Shown here piece after piece: positions 57,891 to 64,000 of a stretch of DNA of 64,000 nucleotides. Position 1 is the first letter of the stretch; each line of letters begins with the position of its first letter. Source of the stretch: Providencia sp. PROV188 (GTDB lineage Bacteria; Pseudomonadota; Gammaproteobacteria; Enterobacterales; Enterobacteriaceae); contig NZ_CP097291.1 in the NCBI RefSeq assembly GCF_027595165.1, forward strand, positions 1,302,001-1,366,000. Reading direction: 5' to 3'. Position numbers and translations under genes: made by a program. The notes under the pieces were generated by a model that ran no database searches, was not told where the DNA came from, and saw only the letters and a program-made list of their open reading frames with translations.

Positions 57891-59636
57891 TTATCTCGAG
57901 TAATTAAAAATTAGCGTCACACGCAGCCCATTCTTACCTTCATCATTATGTTGATTTTCAATGCGAATATCCCCACCTTGGCTTTGAATTAATCGCTGGC
58001 AAATCACCAATCCGAGTCCCAGCCCTTCCTGTTTAGTGGTGGCAAATGGCATGATCCCTTGATTAAGCTGCTCGTCAGGCATTCCACCGGCATCATCTTG
58101 TAATACAAGTAAAAAACGTCCATCGGCAAAGTGAAAGCCAAAGGTTAATGTGGTGGCGCCCGCTTGTAGGCTATTACTGATTAAATTTGAGAGCAGCTGG
58201 TCGAGTAAGGTATCTGGTAGCAAGAGCTGGACATCGGGAGTTTCGGGTAATTGCAACCTAACGGTTGGGAAATGTTGCTCAACTTGCAACAGTTGCCAGA
58301 TATGATTAATGGTCTGTTTGACGGATTGCTGGCGTAGTGTCAGACAGGATTCTTGTCCCGGTTTTCCTGCCCATAAACGCAGGTTTTGAATAATGTCAGC
58401 ACCCCGTTGAGCCTGTTCATCAATTTTACTGATCGCACCAAGAAGAGGGTGGTTTTCCGACTCTTTCTTCAATCGCAAAATAGAGCCTTGGGCATAATTT
58501 CGAATTGCGGATAATGGTTGATTCAATTCATGGGCAAACCCAGAAGCCATTTCACCTAATATATTGAGTCGTTGAGCTTTTTGTAGATTAGCTTCTTGCT
58601 GACGTAGGCGGTTATGTGCGACTTCTAGCTGTTGGCTACGACGGCGAACCAAGAAGGCTATCCAGACGTGGTTAATACCCAACAATAAGAATATTAAGGC
58701 GATAATGCCGATGGTAATTTGGTGTTGAATTGTCCAACTGACAATATCTTGCCAAATTTCCCGTTGCTGTGGGTGTTGGTTAACGTCGCGCAGTAAGTTT
58801 TCTACTTGTGTGATGGATGCTGGAGCTCCCCAGCGCATATTAGGCGTATCGCCAGATAGCAAAACTTTGGTGACTTTATCCACTAAATTGTCAGGAACTT
58901 CGCTTAACGCGGCGAATGACCAATTGGGGTAAAGTTCGGTGCTCGTTAGGCAAGGTAACGCGCTCTCTTTTTGAACAAGCGGACGGAATAGGTGTTTATC
59001 AATCAGTCCTTCACTGTCCATATTTTCTAATAAACAGACGGGGACAATTGCCGCAGAGAGGGATTTATCCCGTAAAGCGTATAACAGCGCATCCGCGGGA
59101 AAGCCCAAAAACTGCATCCGAAAGTCTTTTTCAGTGTCATACCCTAAATCCCTTAACACTTTATAACCTAATAGATATCCCCCAAATGCATCGGGAGATA
59201 TTGCGCCGACTTTTTTGCCAATGAGCTGATCCGCGCTGTGAATGTCGCTATCTCCACGGACCAAAATAAGGCTACCAATCACGTTGCGCGTCGTACTGTT
59301 TGGCTCCACATCCGAGCGTAAAGAGAGCAGCCAGCGTAAATGATAGCGGTTATCGAGTTGGATAAATTGAGCAGGGTTAGTGAGTAAAAAGTCAATTTTG
59401 CGATTCGAAATCGCTTCTTTCATCTCTTCAAGATTCAGGGGTTGCAGGGTAAAGCGTTCACCCGGGATGGACTCATTGAGGGTGTCGACTAAAGGTTGCC
59501 AGTGCAACTGAGTGAAACTCGGTCCTCGCAGGGCGAGAACACCGATTGTCCATTGCGCCGCACCCGCCGGAATGCACCATAACAGCAGGGTCATTAAAAG
59601 TATGTGATACAACGGCATAGACGTTTTTTTTAACAT
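57891..59636 (-). CDS. ttrS: Tetrathionate sensor histidine kinase TtrS
   Basis: TtrS senses tetrathionate. The 581-residue product has a signal or first membrane segment (about residues 10-27), a large periplasmic PhnD-like solute-binding domain (residues about 30-310) with many cysteines conserved in the family, a second membrane segment near 315-335 (ITIGIIALIFLLLGINHVWIAFLV) and a cytoplasmic histidine kinase. The phospho-acceptor is H369 in GFAHELNQPLSAIRNYAQG. The ATPase N box SNLISNSLQAGA and G box GLGLGLVICQRL are intact. It is divergent from ttrBCA. Confidence 0.92.
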   Translation of the reverse strand: MLKKTSMPLYHILLMTLLLWCIPAGAAQWTIGVLALRGPSFTQLHWQPLVDTLNESIPGERFTLQPLNLEEMKEAISNRKIDFLLTNPAQFIQLDNRYHLRWLLSLRSDVEPNSTTRNVIGSLILVRGDSDIHSADQLIGKKVGAISPDAFGGYLLGYKVLRDLGYDTEKDFRMQFLGFPADALLYALRDKSLSAAIVPVCLLENMDSEGLIDKHLFRPLVQKESALPCLTSTELYPNWSFAALSEVPDNLVDKVTKVLLSGDTPNMRWGAPASITQVENLLRDVNQHPQQREIWQDIVSWTIQHQITIGIIALIFLLLGINHVWIAFLVRRRSQQLEVAHNRLRQQEANLQKAQRLNILGEMASGFAHELNQPLSAIRNYAQGSILRLKKESENHPLLGAISKIDEQAQRGADIIQNLRLWAGKPGQESCLTLRQQSVKQTINHIWQLLQVEQHFPTVRLQLPETPDVQLLLPDTLLDQLLSNLISNSLQAGATTLTFGFHFADGRFLLVLQDDAGGMPDEQLNQGIMPFATTKQEGLGLGLVICQRLIQSQGGDIRIENQHNDEGKNGLRVTLIFNYSR

Positions 59637-59802
59637 TTGAGGTTTATTCGTTGCGTTAGATCAAGATCCCTTCGGGTATGTGGAAAACCACAATAGGGGC
59701 GCAAGGCTTTTCTTCTTACTATGAACTCAGAATTATTAGAGTAGCACAAAGATAACACACCGATTTTAAAGAGAAATAAGAATTTAGTGGTTATCAGACA
59801 TC

Positions 59803-59819
59803 GGTAACACGGTGTTACC
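59803..59819. promoter_or_regulatory. Palindrome upstream of ttrBCA, candidate TtrR operator
   Basis: GGTAACACGGTGTTACC has perfect 8-base arms around one base. It lies 79 bases before the ttrB start in the ttrS-ttrB gap, where TtrR should act. No published TtrR consensus was recalled, so assignment is inferred. Confidence 0.6.
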
Positions 59820-59897
59820 AATACGTAAGATAAACCAATAATAGATTGATTATTAACTTTTATTTTCGCATTAGCAATGTCAATACTGGAGCCGATT

Positions 59898-60635
59898 ATG
59901 GATCTGAGTAAACGAAAATTCCTACAACAGATTGGGGCCGTCACTGCCGGGGCATCGCTGATCCCAATCGCCGAGGCAGGGTTAAGTTTTTCCCCAACTC
60001 GCCGTGAAGGTAACCCTGAGAAACGCTATGGCATGTTGATTGACTTACGCCGTTGCGTAGGATGTCAATCATGTACTGTCAGCTGTTCTGTCGAAAACCA
60101 AACACCTCAAGGTCAATTTAGAACGACGGTTAACCAATATCAGGTCTCCCTAAAAGGGGAAGAAGGGTTCACTAACGTTCTACTGCCTCGCCTGTGTAAC
60201 CATTGTGATAATCCACCTTGCGTGCCTGTTTGCCCAGTGCAAGCAACGTTCCAACGTGAAGACGGCATTGTGGTGATTGATAATGAGCGTTGTGTAGGCT
60301 GCGCGTATTGTGTGCAGGCTTGTCCGTACGATGCGCGTTTTATTAACCATTCAACACAAACTGCAGATAAATGCACGTTCTGCGCGCATCGCTTAGAAGT
60401 TGGTTTATTGCCAGCCTGTGTCGAATCTTGCGTGGGTGGCGCGCGCATTATCGGTGACTTAAAAGACCCGAATAGCACTATTCGTAAGATGCTTTCTGAG
60501 CACGAAGCGCAAATCAAAGTTTTGAAACCGGAAAGTGGTACGTTGCCGCAGGTGTTTTATTTAGGGCTGGATGATGCGTTTGTAGAACCGTTGCAAGGTA
60601 AAGGGCAACCGGCATTATGGCAGGAGGTGTTCTGA
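59898..60635 (+). CDS. ttrB: Tetrathionate reductase iron-sulfur subunit TtrB
   Basis: TtrB carries four [4Fe-4S] clusters and passes electrons to TtrA on the periplasmic side. From ATG 59898 (GGAG 7 bases upstream) it has 245 residues. Residues 4-12, SKRKFLQQI, form a Tat signal with Lys-Arg in place of the twin arginines, a known feature of Salmonella TtrB. Four cysteine groups are seen: CVGCQSCTVSC, CNHCDNPPCVPVC, CVGCAYCVQAC and CTFCAHR...CVESC. The reading from 59877 adds seven residues before this and lacks support. It overlaps ttrC by one base. Confidence 0.94.
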   Translation: MDLSKRKFLQQIGAVTAGASLIPIAEAGLSFSPTRREGNPEKRYGMLIDLRRCVGCQSCTVSCSVENQTPQGQFRTTVNQYQVSLKGEEGFTNVLLPRLCNHCDNPPCVPVCPVQATFQREDGIVVIDNERCVGCAYCVQACPYDARFINHSTQTADKCTFCAHRLEVGLLPACVESCVGGARIIGDLKDPNSTIRKMLSEHEAQIKVLKPESGTLPQVFYLGLDDAFVEPLQGKGQPALWQEVF

Positions 60636-61663
60636 TGAGCGAACAAGTGACTTATATTTCCGAAATCATGGCACAGCCACAAGAGTTTTTCTGGCTTCCT
60701 TGGGCGGTGCAATACTTTTTCTTTATTGGGATTGCTGCCTGTGCGGTGCTGTATGCCTGCTATCTTCATTGGCAAAATCGCAGTGGAAACGGTCGATTAG
60801 AAATGATTGCCGTGTTTATTGCTATCACGATGGGGATCACGGCGCCGTTAGCATTAACGGCTGACCTGCACCAAACCGCCCGTGTATGGCACTTCTATGC
60901 ACATCCAACAATGTGGTCTTGGATGTGGTGGGGTTCGGTGTTGCTACCGCTGTTTACCACGTTTGTTGGGTTGTACTTTGTTGCGCTGCTGGTCAAATTG
61001 ATTTGGAAGAAAGAGTATAAAGCGACCCGCTGGGTAGCGTTACTGAGTGCGTTATCATCTATTGGTTTACTGCTATATACCGGTCGTGAAGCTTCTGTAT
61101 TAGTGGCTCGCCCAATTTGGTTTAGCTGGTGGATGCCCGTGCTGATGTTCTTAAGTGCGATGCAAGTGCTGCCAGCGCTGATTAGCTTAGGTGCGCGTCG
61201 TGAACCGCAATATCAAAATCGTTTAGCGCGTTTTCAAGTGATTACGTTACTCCTGTTTGCTGTTTGTTTTGCACTGTGGATCTCTGGTGATACCACATCT
61301 GGAATTGCAGTTCGTCAACAGTTAGATGTCACAAGCCCAGGTTGGTGGATGTTAATGGGCGTATGCGCGCTGTGGGTAATCACGTTTGTGATGGCGCTGA
61401 GTAATGTGAAAGCAGTTCGCTCCGTTCCTTACATTACGGTTTTAGCGTTAGTGTCTATGGCGTTAGCGTGGGTATTACGTTGGATTTTCCTGATGGAGAT
61501 TCAAGCGGTACCAAAATACAACATCATCACCAATCCATACCATTTCCCATTAGGTAATGATGGACTACTGGCGATTGTCGGTACATTTGGATTGTGGATT
61601 GCATTAACAATTATTGTTCGCGAAGGTGTTCGCTGGTTTGCGGGGAGAGTGCAACATGGCTAA
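60635..61663 (+). CDS. ttrC: Tetrathionate reductase membrane subunit TtrC (NrfD-like)
   Basis: TtrC is the integral-membrane quinol-oxidising subunit of the NrfD/PsrC family. The product from ATG 60635 (CAGGAGG 7 bases upstream, TGATG junction with ttrB) has 342 residues and about nine hydrophobic segments, including WLPWAVQYFFFIGIAACAVLY and RWIFLMEIQAVPKYNI. Salmonella TtrC is about 340. It overlaps ttrA by 8 bases. Confidence 0.94.
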   Translation: MSEQVTYISEIMAQPQEFFWLPWAVQYFFFIGIAACAVLYACYLHWQNRSGNGRLEMIAVFIAITMGITAPLALTADLHQTARVWHFYAHPTMWSWMWWGSVLLPLFTTFVGLYFVALLVKLIWKKEYKATRWVALLSALSSIGLLLYTGREASVLVARPIWFSWWMPVLMFLSAMQVLPALISLGARREPQYQNRLARFQVITLLLFAVCFALWISGDTTSGIAVRQQLDVTSPGWWMLMGVCALWVITFVMALSNVKAVRSVPYITVLALVSMALAWVLRWIFLMEIQAVPKYNIITNPYHFPLGNDGLLAIVGTFGLWIALTIIVREGVRWFAGRVQHG

Positions 61664-64000
61664 ATTCTCAAGACGTCAATGGCTTAAAGGTGGTTTAGTT
61701 GTCGGTGGTCTTGCTCTTTTTGGGGCGAGCTATCGTGAAGTTGCCAAACGTGCTGTAGATGGTTTAGTGGATGGCACTTCTGGCAAAGTGACACTGGATC
61801 GCATCAATGGTAACTCGCTTATTCCTGAAGGAACGGCGATTGGTGGTTGGAAAGAGAACCCTGCGCAAGTGGTTTCAATGACACAATGCTTCGGTTGCTG
61901 GACGCAATGCGGTATTCGAGCCCGTGTGGACAGTGCGAAGAATGAAGTTTTGCGAATTGCGGGGAACCCATACCACCCTCTATCCCATGAGAAACACTTT
62001 CCATATGGAATGCCATTATCCACTGCATTCGCCAAAATGGGCGGCGAAAGTGGATTAGAGCATCGTTCAACCGCATGTGCTCGTGGTGCAACGCTAATGG
62101 AAGGGTTAACCAGTCCATTACGTATTCTCGAACCGATGAAGCGTGTTGGTAAACGCGGTGAAGGGAAGTGGGAACGTATTAGTTTTGAGCAGTTAATCAA
62201 AGAAGTGGTTGAAGGTGGGGATTTATTTGGTGAAGGTCATGTGGATGGTCTGCGTGCTATCCGTGATTTAGAAACGCCGCTGGATCCGGCTCAACCGAAA
62301 TTAGGACCCAAAGCCAACCAGTTACTGGTGACTAACGCCGGGGATGATGGCCGTGATGGCTTTATTCGTCGCTTTGCACAAAACGCTTTTGGTAGCAAAA
62401 ACTTTGGTGCTCACGGAGCTTACTGCGGTTTAGCGTATCGTGCAGGCTCTGGTGCGTTGATGGATGACTTGGATAAAAACGCCCACGTCAAACCAGACTG
62501 GGATAATACCCGTTTCGCGCTGTTTATTGGAACATCTCCAGCGCAATCAGGTAACCCATTTAAACGTCAAGGTCGCCAGCTAGCGAGTGCTCGTTTACGT
62601 GATTCGTTTAACTATGTGGTGGTATCTCCGGCTCTACCATTGACCACCACACTAGCCAATGACCATGGTCACTGGGTGCCTGTTCAACCGGGTACTGATG
62701 CGGCGTTGGTGATGGGGATGATCCGCTGGATTATCGAGAATAACCGCTATAACGCCGCTTATCTGAGTGTGCCAAGTGAAAAATCCATGGAAGCGGCTGG
62801 CGAGAAAAGCTGGACAAACTCGACGCATCTAGTCATCACCGATGATTCTCATCCTCTGGCGGGTAATTTGTTACAGCAATCTCACCTAACTGGTGTAGCG
62901 GCTGAAGAGGGTGAGGATGAGAAAAAAGCCTATTTGGTTCAGGATGCAAGCGGCGAACTGAAACTGGCGGACGATGTGACAAATGCAGAGCTGTTTGTGA
63001 CTCGCCAAGTCACGCTTCATGACGGTAGTGAAGTGACGGTGAAATCAAGCTTCCAATGCTTAAAAGAAGCCGCCGATCGCATGACGCTGGAAGAATACAG
63101 TCAGCGTTGCCAAGTCCCTGTAAAAACCATTGAATCATTAGGAAAAGCATTAACCTCTTATGACAGAAAAGCGGCGGTGATATCTCACGGTGGCATGATG
63201 AGTGGCAATGGTTTTTATACAGCATGGTCTGTGATTATGCTTAATGCGTTGATTGGTAACTTAAACTTAAAAGGTGGTGTTTCTGTCGGTGGCGGTAAAT
63301 TTAACGGGGAAAATGATGGTCCTCGCTACAATATCGCAGGCTACAAAGGCAAGGTGAAACCGAAGGGTGTGGTGCTATCTCGCAGTAATGAAGTGTATGA
63401 AAAGTCGGATGAATTTAAAGCAAGGGTGGCGGCAGGTGAAAAACCGTACCCAGCGAAAGCACCTTGGTATCCGTTTGCGAAAGGTCAGTTAACTGAACAG
63501 TTGGCTTCAGCATTGATGGGATATCCTTATTCTCTGAAGGCGTGGATCACCAATATGACGAACCCAGTTTATGGTATTGCGGGTATTCGTCAGGTGATGG
63601 AAGAGAAGCTGAAAGATCCCAAACATCTACCGCTGATTATTGGTATTGATGCTTTCATGAATGAGACGACCGCGTTAGCGGATTACATTGTGCCAGATAC
63701 CCATAACTTCGAGAGCTGGGGTTTCAGTGCACCATGGTCAGGTGTTCAGGTGAAAGCGAGTACTGCGCGTTGGCCGATTGTTGAGTCCCGCACGGCGAAA
63801 ACAGCGGACGGCCAGCCTGTTTCTATGGAGTCATTCTGTATCGCAGTTGCTAAAGAACTAAATTTACCGGGTTTTGGTGACAATGTGATTGCAGATATGG
63901 ATGGCAATATGTATCCGTTAAATACCGCGGAAGATTACTATCTGCGTGTGGCGGCTAATATGGCTTGGTTAGGTGAAAAACCGGTACCGGAGGCGGCAAC
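61656..64000 (+). CDS. ttrA: Tetrathionate reductase catalytic subunit TtrA (3' end outside window)
   Basis: TtrA is the periplasmic molybdenum bis-pterin subunit that reduces tetrathionate to thiosulfate. The frame is open from ATG 61656 to the window edge (781 codons) with no stop. The Tat signal MAKFSRRQWLKGG is followed by a hydrophobic stretch. The [4Fe-4S] motif C78-x2-C81-x3-C85 lies in TQCFGCWTQCGI. Blocks such as FIGTSPAQSGNPFKRQGRQLA and GVSVGGGKFNGENDGP fit the TtrA branch of the DMSO reductase superfamily. About a quarter of the protein is missing (Salmonella TtrA is about 1,020 residues). Confidence 0.95.
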   Translation, partial: MAKFSRRQWLKGGLVVGGLALFGASYREVAKRAVDGLVDGTSGKVTLDRINGNSLIPEGTAIGGWKENPAQVVSMTQCFGCWTQCGIRARVDSAKNEVLRIAGNPYHPLSHEKHFPYGMPLSTAFAKMGGESGLEHRSTACARGATLMEGLTSPLRILEPMKRVGKRGEGKWERISFEQLIKEVVEGGDLFGEGHVDGLRAIRDLETPLDPAQPKLGPKANQLLVTNAGDDGRDGFIRRFAQNAFGSKNFGAHGAYCGLAYRAGSGALMDDLDKNAHVKPDWDNTRFALFIGTSPAQSGNPFKRQGRQLASARLRDSFNYVVVSPALPLTTTLANDHGHWVPVQPGTDAALVMGMIRWIIENNRYNAAYLSVPSEKSMEAAGEKSWTNSTHLVITDDSHPLAGNLLQQSHLTGVAAEEGEDEKKAYLVQDASGELKLADDVTNAELFVTRQVTLHDGSEVTVKSSFQCLKEAADRMTLEEYSQRCQVPVKTIESLGKALTSYDRKAAVISHGGMMSGNGFYTAWSVIMLNALIGNLNLKGGVSVGGGKFNGENDGPRYNIAGYKGKVKPKGVVLSRSNEVYEKSDEFKARVAAGEKPYPAKAPWYPFAKGQLTEQLASALMGYPYSLKAWITNMTNPVYGIAGIRQVMEEKLKDPKHLPLIIGIDAFMNETTALADYIVPDTHNFESWGFSAPWSGVQVKASTARWPIVESRTAKTADGQPVSMESFCIAVAKELNLPGFGDNVIADMDGNMYPLNTAEDYYLRVAANMAWLGEKPVPEAA

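Noticed and set aside
59651..59664. TTGCGTTAGATCAA as an FNR site for the ttr genes
   Set aside because: Only the right half-site is perfect, and the left half matches three of five bases. It lies very near the ttrS start. FNR dependence of ttr genes in Salmonella is known, but this site is too weak to claim.

Overview
The window reads as a chromosomal segment of a gammaproteobacterium of the order Enterobacterales, family Morganellaceae, most likely Providencia. The evidence is an AT-leaning composition (estimated by eye), near full-length E. coli-like orthologues with shared gene order over the first 30 kb, a membrane-type L-amino acid deaminase (a hallmark of Proteus, Providencia and Morganella) and a complete tetrathionate reductase locus. 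The species cannot be fixed from sequence reading alone.

Region 1 (1-30.5 kb) is conserved backbone in E. coli order: asnS (cut by the window edge), pncB, pepN, pyrD, zapC, ycbX, rlmL, uup, pqiABC, rmf, fabA, the Lon-like protease ycbZ, matP, ompA, sulA, sxy, yccS, helD, mgsA, yccU, hspQ, yccX, tusE and a tRNA-Ser(UGA). Compared with my knowledge of E. coli, ssuEADCB, yccF, yccT, rlmI and yccA are missing from their usual places. A 58-codon gene for a GhoT/OrtT-type membrane toxin lies between ycbZ and matP. sulA has an E. coli-like promoter covered by two LexA boxes.

Region 2 (30.5-40.1 kb) begins at the tRNA, where E. coli synteny ends. It carries two GNAT acetyltransferases, the L-amino acid deaminase, an uncharacterised secreted protein, a beta-carbonic anhydrase, a two-domain molybdate-binding (Mop/TOBE) protein, a stand-alone ketoacyl synthase III-like enzyme, a TetR regulator translationally coupled to a RibD/DHFR-like reductase with a clear palindromic operator, and a small DUF2798 membrane protein behind a promoter overlapped by a strong Fur box, followed by ynfA.

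Region 3 (40.1-57.1 kb) holds fdnGHI, the selenocysteine-containing formate dehydrogenase-N, with an in-frame TGA plus SECIS-like hairpin and a consensus FNR site. It also holds two more GNATs, glucose-1-phosphatase, a UspF-like protein, a Sel1-repeat protein, a DlsT/YhaO-type serine transporter, a hotdog thioesterase, a PhzF-family protein, a POT peptide transporter, mdtG and an LpxL-type acyltransferase. Two tandem ERIC elements separate mdtG from the acyltransferase gene, and one ERIC end supplies the mdtG ribosome binding site.

Region 4 (57.1-64 kb) is the tetrathionate respiration locus: ttrSR on the minus strand, divergent from ttrBCA, with ttrA running off the window. Together regions 2-4 suggest a gut or opportunistic lifestyle with anaerobic respiration through two molybdoenzymes (formate as donor, tetrathionate as acceptor), amino acid and peptide use, and molybdate handling. 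No prophage, insertion sequence, CRISPR array or recognised defence system was seen.
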